Part shown: positions 43,791-56,000 of the stretch, one piece after another
Position numbering within the stretch: position 1 is the stretch's first letter
Layout: each line of letters begins with the position of its first letter
Assembly (NCBI GenBank): GCA_026874595.1
Contig: CM049311.1
Coordinates: 5,865,676-5,929,675 of the forward strand
Length of the DNA: 64,000 nucleotides
Direction: 5' to 3'
DNA from: Sipunculus nudus
Lineage: Eukaryota; Annelida; Sipuncula; Golfingiida; Sipunculidae
Notes under the pieces: model-generated
Seen by the model: only the letters and a program-made list of their open reading frames with translations
The model's database searches: none
What the model was told of the DNA's origin: nothing
Made by a program: the position numbers and the translations under genes

Positions 43791-46700
43791 GAAAAAGGGT
43801 CGACTGGAAAATCTGCTGCCCATATAGTCTAATTTTATCACTTATCAGTTACTTAAAATTTTAATTCAGCTTGAGACATTTTAATTAGGTACTGCTTTCA
43901 ATCCTCGGTTCCATAGTAAGAAAAACATAATTATTTCATTATGCATTGTTTTGTATTATGTAGCGATATATATTAGCTGCATAAAAAGGAATTATAATCA
44001 ATGGGTCATTCTATGAAAAACGGCCCATTTCAGCGGGTGCCACATCTGAAAAAATAACTTCTCTTATAATTTATTTTAGAGGGTCTTACTCGGAAATAAA
44101 ATATTGTAAACATTAAAGGAAATATTTCTATAGTTTTAAACCCAATTTCCACTTTTGAAGGTTAATAAAACCACTTTAAAATTGAGGTGGGTTATGTCAT
44201 TTCCTCTTTAAATTAATGGCCTTATAAGAATACTATAAAATTAATGCATGATGTGTTAGTTGTATCACCATTTGATATTAACTGATTTTTATTAATATAA
44301 AAGTTTAAAAAACATTTTAATATATAATCCTCTGACACATGCATCACCACTCGGATATCCACAAGGTAGGAGTGATGCGTATCAGCCAGTAATTGCTTCC
44401 AAGGGACAGTGATTGGGCTGAGGTTGATATTCTTGCACAACCCCTCGGCCAACTTAATTAGCTGAAACGGACTATAGAGGATTAACGGAAGTCATTTAAT
44501 ACTAAATACCTTTTCTGTGTTGATGTTATATAAAAGAGTTCCACCTACAGTCATACAAAATAAGGGTCAATTTTGACATTTTCCCTTCACTTTTGAAATG
44601 ATTAACATGCTTAAATCAGATCTTCAATCTATAATCATGTGGGTTCCACAAAGTAGCATTGTTCCTATGAACACTTTTATTGCTGTTAAGTTGGTAATTA
44701 GCAGTGACCCCTGGACTGTCACAGCCCTGGTGGTCACTCCAGCCCTGGATAGCTACAGTATGGGGAGCATCTCAAAATCGCAGTTCTGATAGAGAACATG
44801 TCATTATTCCATAATCACATAATCATTATTCCATTCATTGCACTTATATTGTATAGTACTTTACTGGCCCCTAACATCTAACTCAGGTTTTTAATGACTT
44901 GTAGATAACCCAGCACATGGTGGGTACTGGCATGTTCCCTGACAGTGTCATTTTGGTGGTATCATTACACTGATTCTGTGCACATGCTGTTTCTCTGACT
45001 TGAGTGTTTGAATCATTTAACTTTATTTAGAGCTGTATATTTAAATTATTTGTGTGTAAACACAAATAATGGAGAAGCAACGTAAACCAAAACAAATGCC
45101 TGTCACACTCATAATTAAGGTATACCACGTGTTTGTGGTATACATCTGGTATATATTGCTGATATGAGATGGTACCCACCCCACTGATTCGGGATGCCCC
45201 CATGAGAGGACTGCTGTTATGTCTTGTAGGAACTACTTGCATCGGCCAACTTAGCTGAAACGGACTATAGACATTTACATATTTATTAAATATTCCTGAA
45301 TTTCCGATTGCAGCTCATTATCTGAAAGCACCTAACACAATATAATGCAAATTGGGCTAACTTCAACGGAACTACTTATTTCCATGCAACATATTTATAT
45401 TACCTTGTTAAAGTGGACTTTTTTCATTTATTGTCCCAACAAGTTGAAAAATGCATGCAAACGTACATGAATAATCTCAAGTAAACTTAAAAACATGAAC
45501 ACAAATTGGGTTACATCATCATTATAGTAAGTATTTCTCTGATTATGTAAAAAAAATAATATAAACTATTTAAAGTGATCATTAATCACATGATTATCTT
45601 AAAAAATATTGCAACAATGTGGGAATTTTATATGGATAATAGATTTTCTATTTAGTAAGAACTTTTAAGATATATTACCGGTACATACAAGATTTGATGT
45701 TTGGCCCCTTTTCTCATTTTTCTTCTCCCCTCGAGGCCCCAGCGGCACCTAGTGGCCGTGGACCGAACGCTGCCCCCCGGTCTATTATACAAAAGCAAGT
45801 ATGACTAAATTTAATCGATATGGTTCGTTAATTCATACGATTTGAACGGCCCAGTCTTTTCATTTTAGTCATCAGGGAGGGTTCAATTTTATCAAGACCT
45901 CAAGCGCCCCCTAGTGGACTGATCGTTGTCTACTCTGACAAAAATTGTCAATCACAACCTAAGCTTTAATTTGATACCAAAAAGTAAACATTTGCATCAA
46001 TCTGAAGTGACTTTAGTTATTTCATCATTGCCCCCCCCCCCCCACACACACACTGTTAACGTGCACAGGGCCATAGGTTCAACCGATACCCCGCTGGCAC
46101 AAATTATTGTCAGTCCATTTGGCACAGAAACCAAAGAATGACTAAGTTGCCTTCATCAATTTCATGTGGCCATTTTATGCTCCATTTATTATAAATACAG
46201 GGGCGGATCCAGGATGTATTATAGGAAACAGACGGATCCAGATCGCAAACACTTATCTAAAACCAATGAAAAGGGTCGCGGTGATTGAAAAAGTGTCTGT
46301 CGCAAGGGGGGGGGGGGGTCGATTCTGAAATAGTATCCCGACATGATAAATACTGCGTACTGGGGGTATTGGTTTTAACTCTGAGTAACGCCCCTTTACC
46401 TTTTCAGCTATAGATTGTAGAAAACAACGATAAATTGTATATCTGCCACCGAAATGAGCCAGGAGACAATGTGCTCAAAACTAATATACATAATAGTTTC
46501 CACCCGCTTACAGCACTTGAGTCGAGGTATGTTGCAGTAATAATGGTATTATATAATTATATAGCCGTATAACTATTTATATAACAATTTGCACGAAATC
46601 TGATCATCGGGCCACCTCTAGCACACCAGCCTTGGAGGTGATGTTTAAGTTTTCTTCTCTGTCTGTTTTATAATTTGTTGTTGAGTTTATCGGCTTTATG

Positions 46701-46973
46701 TTTCCTTGTTTGAACCCGCGATTTTCATGACCTTTAATGGACTGGAGAGGATCACATTGGCCGACAGGGAAGAATCCATTGGCGATGATTCGGCTAAAAA
46801 TATTGTATCCCTGCGGCATGCAGGCTATATTCACGCCCTGAACATAGACATGTATAGATTTGCTTTAAAGCATATCATGTTCATTGTCAGTTGCTCCTTG
46901 GGCTGTCAACTTGCTGCTGAACCCACCATCTAAGCCTATCAGTCAAAAAAACTGTCAACTGTATGTGACCTGT

Positions 46974-47211
46974 CTGCAGGCTGGCCGTGGGATTGTTCTG
47001 TACATATATAACAGCCTTACTGGGTAGGGAACCATTGTACAGGGCTGATCCAGTTCGCTGGGTTTACCTTGTTGTCAGCCTATATTTTTTTTCTGCAGGC
47101 TGGCCGTGGGATTGTTCTGTACATATATAACAGCCTTACTGGGTAGGGAACCATTGTACAGGGCTGAGACAGTTCGCTGGGTTTACCTTGTTGTCAGCCT
47201 ATATTTTTTTT
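46974..47211. repeat. Two-copy 119-bp tandem duplication
   Basis: Copies begin CTGCAGGCTGGCCGTGGG at 46974 and 47093 and differ by very few bases (gatcca against gagaca). Recent duplication of non-coding sequence. Confidence 0.88.
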
Positions 47212-49724
47212 TAAGCTGGGCCTATCATGGCCCTAACTCCCATGGCCGGATCTACCTGTGGACTGAGAGGGATGTAAGATTTCCCCAGTCTCATAACTCA
47301 GCAGGGGTGAATGAATAATCAATGGAAGTATGAAAGAACGAAGGAATGAAAGGCATGAAATAACGAGTGAAAAGATAACACAACCTCCCCCCCTAAAAAA
47401 ACTGAACTAAACTGAAACAAAACCAAACTGAAACTAAAACAAAACAAAAGAAAATAATAAATCTAATAAAATAATTAAAACTAGAAAAACACTCAGACTT
47501 CCGCCAAATCAGCTCATATGGCATTATCAGAAATGTAGCATATTATATATAATGCTATGTGTATAGTTAGCTTGATTTCATAATGTACTACAGTACTGTT
47601 TTGTGAGCTCAGCTTACCAGCCGGCTATTTTGTGTATTTTGTTATCAGTAAGACTGGTGTGGATTTTGTAATCAGTATAAGACAACACCTCCATTAACTA
47701 TTCGTATAATAGTTTCAGAATCAATACAGTGGGAGATATTGGTTAAAATATACAAACATTAAACAATTTGAGTTATCGTGTATTATTAAGAGAAATCAGA
47801 GTATTCCGTTGACACCGGCATATCTCGAGTAAAATAACAAGGGACGGAGTAGTCAACCCGTACTGCCCTCTGTTGGGAAATCATAGAAATATATCAATCT
47901 GAACATCTGCGAGTCTCCAATTGTCAGAATAATTAAAAATGGTGCATAGAATTTTTTTTTAATACCAGTTTTAATTGGAATAATAATAAGATGTGATCTC
48001 CAGTTCTTAATACATGCAGTTAAAAAATAAGATACAGTTGACCGATTGTCAGAAAAGCGGCTCACAGTTTTGTCATTTAAGTCCTCTACTTGGTGTACAA
48101 GTAAATACTGATAATGAAAACACCATCAAATGCAAGTTGATTATTATTTGTGTAAAATTCTCTTGTGTCTGTCACTCCGTGAGTAATCCATATGGGACAC
48201 GCGACTCTTCCATAAACCCACTTGCAATCCTGTTCCAGTTCAGTTAGTTTTACGTTAACTGGTAAAATAAGTATAACTTTAATCAACATTTTTAGGTATT
48301 CCTGATAATCCGTAAATTTTTAATAATTTGATTTATTATGACGAAAGTAGATCCATTTAGAATAATTTGCTTTCTTTTTTTCTGAACATTTTAACATCAG
48401 TAATGCCAGTTAAAGAGCTGAAGAGTAATATATTTTAAATGTAATAAACCAAAACAGAAATATTATATGTATATACATATATTAAAAACAAGCAAATATA
48501 CGCGAAATTTGACTACAACATCTGACTGGTTCTTAGATGTGTCACTAAAACTGTTACTCTGATTATTAATTTACACTGACAACAAAGGGTTGTCAAATCA
48601 ACATATTTAGGGTTATCAAATGGATGATCCTAAAACGACCCAGCTTGTCAAAAATATCAATTAGACAACTATGTAGAGATGTCAGAAGGGTTTCTGAATG
48701 TTTGCTGGTCTGTCAATTTAATAATCTATTGCTCTAGTAATTAAACTGAATGTGCTGTAGATGGCGATCTCGCATACATTTTTTGAGTGCACCAACCTCC
48801 GTACAGGGTCAAGATCTATTGAACTAATCTATCCTTGAACTTCAGAGACAGATCTGGTATTCGGAGAATGCTAGTGGCGCCACCTGTGAATTCCTCGATA
48901 ATTACTTTGCTCATTTTCTATTAATACTTTTGGTTGTAGGGCCTATCATATATTAATCTAGTTGGTAGTTTCTTGACAAAAGTGACAAATACCCAATTGT
49001 TTGTTGTTTCCATGCGTAGGCTTATTTGTATTTAAAATCACTTGTTCACACCGTATCACTGGAATAAAGAAGACGTAGATTGTTTATTCAGGAATCGAGA
49101 GTATTTTATAATTTGTGTCGACTGCTATATGTAGATTAACGGATATTTGCACGAACAATTATGCTTCAAGATAAAGGGAGCTTGGCGGGGATAGCTTCAA
49201 CACCATTGAATCCCAATAAATGCCACACTTCGGTTTCAATATATCTTCGTTAGAGTGGTTTACATAATTGATTTCGTTTATATAGCACTTAGATTATCAC
49301 AATAAGCCTCTTAAGAGTCATTAAAAGATTTAATTCACCGTGAAGGACAATAAACTTAGACTTATAAAGACCGTACACAAACATAACATCTGTACAGTAG
49401 GATGTACAATTACAATCACGACATGATACTTAGATCCAGTTGATTTCGCCCAGGAAACACTGAACAAAGTGATTGCCTGTAAATATCGTATATGGGTATT
49501 AATTTGCGAATCAGCACTATATATTCTTTTAAATACACATTGTGTTGAAAACTCACAAATCCCTTGTAGGAAAGGCCCAGTTCTGTATGGTTTCCTTACG
49601 TATACTCTGTATCAGTTTCCCTTGGCCCTTGTAAAGTTTAATATTTAATGCCATTATGATCAAGCAGTGAAACTTTTCGGATCAGTTAATTAGGAATTTT
49701 TACTTATTATTTATAGAGTCCTTG

Positions 49725-49733
49725 TATAAATAG
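49725..49733 (+). promoter_or_regulatory. Candidate TATA box for the adhesion GPCR
   Basis: TATAAATAG, about 290 bp upstream of the receptor ATG. The element is a good match, but the transcription start is unknown and such motifs are frequent in AT-rich DNA. Confidence 0.25.
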
Positions 49734-50020
49734 TTTAGATCAAAGGCGAGACGCCGCTATCTCAGGTTCGGCGTTATAGCCATTAGATTACCCTTGTTAC
49801 TTTATCTGTGAGCTCTTAATCACCGTAAGAGATCCGTGACCTATTTGGGAAGGGAGAAAATGGTTTCCTGTAACTCTTGATCACTGTGAACCTTCAACTC
49901 TTCAACTCCTTCATTACCCAATGGCAGAAGGCAACTAATAGTTTACAAATACAACTTGCAGGCTGCAACGTACAAGCCTCGAAAGCATTTAGGTTACATC
50001 ACAGCTATGTAATCCTCGCC

Positions 50021-50060
50021 ATGTCTAGAAGTTACCTGTTTCTGCTCTTATTCCTCTCAG
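50021..50060 (+). CDS. aGPCR exon 1: signal peptide
   Basis: ATG TCT AGA… encodes MSRSYLFLLLFLS plus one base. This is a basic start then a Leu/Phe-rich core, a credible short secretion signal. Donor gtgaga. Confidence 0.7.
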
Positions 50061-53000
50061 GTGAGAATAGTTATTTTCTTTTGGAAGACTTCACAATGTG
50101 CCTGATATTAATGTAGTGGCTACGGTGTACTAATGAAACGTATAACAAATGTAAATTGTCCACAGTTCCCTAAATTTATTTGGCATATTTTCACCACTAT
50201 TGTATACCACTTGCTGTACTGGTGGGATTGTGGCCGTCACGAGTGAAAGGTGGCATGCAAAACGCATGCAAAGGATATATTCTTAAATGAATCAGAGGGG
50301 AGTTATTGAATAGATTTGATAGATTATCTACTCTTGACAATACATGGGAACAAAATGCGACAGCAGTGAATACTGATTGTGCATGTAATATCGGTACAAA
50401 GCATTAAATAAACCAGATTATCAAGTAAATCGAGGATTGTCAAAAAGAAGCGGACCTGATACAAAATTCTCTACTTTTGGTAAGATACAGTTTGCATGTT
50501 TCGCTCTTATCGTCCACGTGATGGAATAATCGTTAAAATGCCTGTCAAATGTTCAATTGTACAACTTAAAATTTATTGTCAGCCTCAAATATAGGGGAAC
50601 TGTCCTTACTTTTATAGATCTATCCAGAAGTTTGTGTCAGACAGTCTGTGAAGTCAGAAATGATGTCCGGTCCAATCCGCTGTCCACTCTCTGTTGTGAT
50701 GGGGAATACAAGATCATCTTAGATGATGTGCTTATCTAATTTTAAAAGTCATAATTATATATTTTCTTCCAGTTTCAAAATCACCCATAGTTCCATGGGC
50801 ATAAACTTATGGTCATAATTTAATGGACAATAATAAACCTGATAACTAAGCCATTCTTTGGTTCTTTTTTTTACACAGAGTTGCAAAGATGTAAGAGTTT
50901 CCCGCTAATCACTTTAATAAATTGTTTCATTGCCAACATCTCTGAGTACAAATAAATTTAAGAAAACACTGGCTACGTAAACCTTATGTTTATCATTTGA
51001 GTTAATATAAGATTTCTATTTAAGAATTTTTAGGTTGTACAAGAAATTGTATACTGCATAGGCTGATGTGACCAAATATATTCATCTCATTTGTGCGACA
51101 GTAGTGCCTTTGAAATATTATAAACTCTCTACGTATGTCTTTCAGGCCAGATATTTAAAAGCGAGTGGTGCCATTAATGATACAACTGAAATTGAAAGGC
51201 TGACTTCCAAAATTGAAAATATCACCAGATCAGACACTTCCACGGGAAATGGGATGCTGCCGGGAAATTTACTAGCAGCGTTAGATGCACTGTTCAGCAT
51301 TGCACAGGCTAGATACGAAATTAGTGCACAGGTTTCGGAAGAGGAAACGAACGTGGGTTGTAAATTTATTGTATCTGATTTTTAATTTATTATGATAAAC
51401 TATATGGAACGCATATACACGTGCAGAAAAGCAACTTTGTAAATCAACCCTGTGGAGCACTCTTCAATGTATGTGCAGGTTTCTAGAAAACCTACGCAGC
51501 ATATTTAAGTATAGAAAGTGTAGTATTTAAGTGTATCTTTTTCATATAGTTATGTTGTTCATAATTTTGTTAAACGTATATTATGTACAAGGCCGTTGTT
51601 CAGACCATTGGCACAATTCTGGACGACCGAAACGGCGATGCTTGGAGCAAGGTGGAGCAGGTAGTTGTATAAATATTAAAAAATTGTGTTCACCTTTCTT
51701 CTAAAATGTTGTATTATATCTCCTGTTGAAAGACGTCAAAAACCTAAGCCCACGCAAGCTCTGAACGCTCAAAGTACCATACAATAATAAGTGCTGTACA
51801 ACGGCATATTAATATTTAAACATGCAATTTATTTTGAAAGAATTAAATTCAATCTGACGTGGGATCAGCACGGAGACAGAAAAGGCATTCCCGTCCTTTA
51901 TTTATATTTCATACAATTAGAGGACTAGACAACTTTAAGCTTTATTAAAAGCTTCAGCGATGAAGTAACAGCGCTGGGTTGTAATTTTAACTGATTTCTT
52001 TATGTTTATTATATTGAAGGTTTAATATATTGATAATTTTACTTGATTTACTTTCTTATGAGATGACAATGAATGATATATTATACTTTATATATAGTTA
52101 AACAACCGTTACGGAGTGCATTTGTTAGAAGCCGCTCAGCTGTACGGCCACCTGTACTCAAAGAGGGTCACCACTGGTTCAAACAGTACTTTTATGACCA
52201 ACAATATTAGTAACTATTTCTTTACAACACGTTTCAATAAAGCAACTGATGAGTAATTATGAGTACTGACCGATACATAAATAATGAAAGACCATACGTA
52301 AACTATTACACGGGATCTCATATTGTTCTCATAAAATATTTCATTAATGTATTAAAGTGTTCTTATGTAGTATTTCTCTGCCTTTCATGACACACGCTTC
52401 TGTTAGTCATTCATGGGTATATAACTGTACAGTTATGCAAGTGAGGGCCGTGAACTCATCAGCTGACGAAGATATTGTTTTCCCGTTTACAAAACAAGAA
52501 GATGCCGGATTGACACCAGGAAGTGGACAAATAACGGCCGAGTTACTTAGAGAGATATCTGGTAATTAACTTACTGTGAAGTCCTTTCTTTAGGAGAGGT
52601 ATACGATAAACACCTCCAATTTAAAATATACAATACTCATCTTCAGTTGAGATGTCATATAAAAGTCAAAATAAGTTTGGAAATAATCAGTCTTAATTTT
52701 TCGTGCCCCCTTTTTACCATCCATCACAACACAAATGATATGCCATCAACAGTTTTATCTGCTCTTCATGTTCTCGTTTATATTGTGTTTTTACAATAAT
52801 TTCACCATTTTCATTAATATGTTTTCATTACCTTGCAGTGAGGCTTGTGTATCGTTACACCCGTTAATTTAATATATCATTTTATTCCAAGCACGCACTG
52901 GCAGTGAACTCTTGTCTCTGTTTAGCATAATTTACAAAACAGAACAAGCTAGATTGCCTAAAGTTACGTAAGTACAGATTTCTTGATACATTCTTATGAA

Positions 53001-56000
53001 CACAGCATGCGTACATATAATTAAATGATCTATAAAATGTGAAAGGTTATCTGTCTTAAGTTAAAATAATGTCATTGATATTTTAACATTACTCCGATAC
53101 TTTTGTTTTGATTAAAAAAAAAACTCTTTCAAAACTCTTATAAATGTAAAATGAAACATGTAAATATTATTTTATATTGATCCTGTTTTTTATATACAAT
53201 GTGAAACTCGTTATCTATGTTTCGTTACAGTGTCACGAATCTCTTAAACATTTTAAAGATAGGACGAGTGATATCAGTTATACTTTGGGAAGCGATAGAT
53301 TTGGATCATTTTGAAAACCATTTTACTCTGAGCTTCATGATATTATCTTTTGAAGTAGGTAGTATTCTCTGCCCCACAGATGATATCCTTTATGCTTTAT
53401 ACATATAATATATCATTATTTGTCTAACTAAGCCCGACTGCATTAAAAAAATATATCAATTTATTTATTTACACCATTTTTACGAATTCATGAGCTAATA
53501 TTCGGTTTTGTATATTAAACCATATGAACAAACATAAAACCTATGTGTATAATACCTATTTTAGCATTTTATCAAAAACAAATAAAACGAAGAACATACA
53601 TTTGTTAAAAAAATATTCAGATAGTTTTTTTTTTAATTTTATAATGTTATTTATAACGAGTAAGGAAGCCAATGCCAGTGTACATCCGGTTTGTGGACTC
53701 TGGGACAGAAAACACACAAATGGGTCAGTCAAAGAAAAGTTCAATTTATTTAAATTCAGTTTATCTTTAATTTAAATCAGATATTTGTTTGACTTACCAT
53801 CCCACATTGTTATTTATTTACAGAACCTTGTTATCTTGATATCTTTGATTATATTCCTCCAACTCAAAAGAGCCCAATCAAACTACACCAGTGTACCTGT
53901 ATTGCCTACAAATATTAAGATTTTAAATAAAACTATTGTTGACGGTTTTAATGCATATTCACAGGCCAATCAGCTTCCAAAAATAGATTTTGTCATATAT
54001 TATAACCAAAGAGTTTTCCCTAGTGTAGTTACATTGCATATGTCCACTTCCACCTGGGTTCTTCAGTTTCCATTTAACGAAGAAATTTTTTTTGTAGTTC
54101 CGGTGGTTGGTCCCCTAGTGGCTGTAACTCATCAGTGGACCATGGAACATTGACCTGTACCTGCGACATAGCAGGCACCTATGCTGTGTTAATTGTACAA
54201 AAAACCCATCAGGTATTGACCTATATGTTGGATAAGGAAAAGTGTAACCAAGGAAAATTGTCTCGTTGGAATTTATGTATTTATTTAATGTCATATGAGG
54301 CCCTCAGTGTTCTGCGTAGATTTTGTTATGAAATTACACAAAATTATAGGTTTCTAGGGTTTATCCGCCACTCAGATTAACAAAGGGTGGCGGAGATGAA
54401 TAATGTTAATAATCCGGACGTCTTTGGAGCAGTAAAGTGGAATAATTTAAAATGAGAAAATTAAATGTATCTTAAATCCATCACATTCCGTATTTTAATT
54501 CTAAATATTGAAGATCCGTATGATCCTTATGTGGTATCATAAACAATGTGATAGTTACTTATTATTTTTATTTAATCAAGACACATACACAGAAGTTTCT
54601 TTTGGACCTTGTTAGTAAGATTGCCTTCAGTGTATCGATTGCTTGTCTGTTGCTGTCCATCTTAATCCATCTTTGTCTCTGGAGGTGAGTGGGTTATTAT
54701 TTATTGTTGATCTGTTGGTTATAAACAGGATGCAGGAGGCTCTCATTCTACCTAAATATTAAAATATTACTATATTGTATTGTATTTTATTGTTTTAAAA
54801 GAGAGTCAATATTAACATTTTGTCTCATCGTTCATTCACAAAGTCACATGTTCATGGAAACACCAGTGATCATTTTAACCATTAACCCGGGAAATTCATA
54901 GTGCCTAGAATTCACAGTGCCATATAGTTTGTGAATGAAGATGTTGACATGGTATATATCCCTGGTAAGTATATGTAATTTCTTGCTGTTTTCCAGGCAC
55001 ATGCGTTCGCCATCGGCTGTTTTGCTTCTGGCACTGTGTATACCTCTTTGTCTCGCGAACTCCCTCTATCTGTTTGCTATACAGGAGGTGGAGAACAAGG
55101 TAAACGTTTATATGTGACGCATACGTCATCAATAAAATGTAATTTAACCTGCCAATGATAGTGTAATTCCTGCTCTGTTGCAGTTCTTCTGTCGGGTCGT
55201 GGCTGTTCTGCTTCAGTTCTTCTACACAGTATCATTCGCCATGATGCTGGCGGAGGGAATTCATTGTTTATTGACCGTCATCCTCGTTTTCCACCAAAGG
55301 CGCCGTATTGAAATAACTGGGCTTGTTTGCGGGGCGTGGGGTACAGTCCACTTTAGGTGTAAATTATTAAACTAGACGTAACTGCATGACGTATTCTTGA
55401 TATACATCTTTGTCTCTCCTTTTTTGTTCAAGATCAACTAAATGCAACTGGCAACTGCCAAACAAACCGCTGTTATCGGTTAAAGAAAAAAATATGTAAT
55501 TAATATACCACAAAGTGTATGATAATTGCTTGAAATTTGCTTTAAAATATCTAACATTTCAGGGTTAGGAGCAACTATAGTGCTCCTGTCATACTTCCTA
55601 ACTGGAGGTGAGCTGCATGGAACGGAACAATTGTAGGATATTCTCATTTTTGTTTTCTATATACCTTATCAATTAAAGTTCAACTACATTATCTCAATGA
55701 TTTTTGACAATAAAGTACAGCTGAAAAAAATATCTTAAATTATCTAAATTATCAAAATTATCTATTAAGTAAATTACCTCAAGGATTTTAGGCACTAAAG
55801 TTCATCTGACACACGTGTTTCAAATTAGTTTCCTGTAATTTTCATAACTCATGGTGCAAATATAATACCAAGATGCCTGCTTATATTTGCCTCACTTACT
55901 TATCTTTGACTTTGCTTCAATTCACATTACAGTTGTTGGATGGCGAATGACATTCGACTCTGGTTGGCATTTCTTATACCGATTGGCTTTGTTGTCTTGG

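Larger units (their letters stand above)
43800..50020. other. Intergenic region upstream of the adhesion GPCR
   Basis: AT-rich. Holds a short direct repeat (gctgaaacggactatag at about 44462 and 45254), C and G runs at about 46030-46043 and 46305-46318, a 119-bp tandem duplication (46974-47211) and a GGCGCCACC-family fragment near 48875. Short ORFs are not supported as genes. Confidence 0.6.

Noticed and set aside
46604-46933. Overlapping frames of about 75 residues on both strands
   Set aside because: Considered as a transposon-derived fragment, but no recognisable domain; antisense pair suggests a locally GC-richer chance open region.
55563-55610. Earlier donor (GGAG/gtgagc) for the TM4 exon
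   Set aside because: It would leave the next exon out of frame and destroy the conserved Cys-Trp of loop 2; the donor at 55633 restores TEQFCW.
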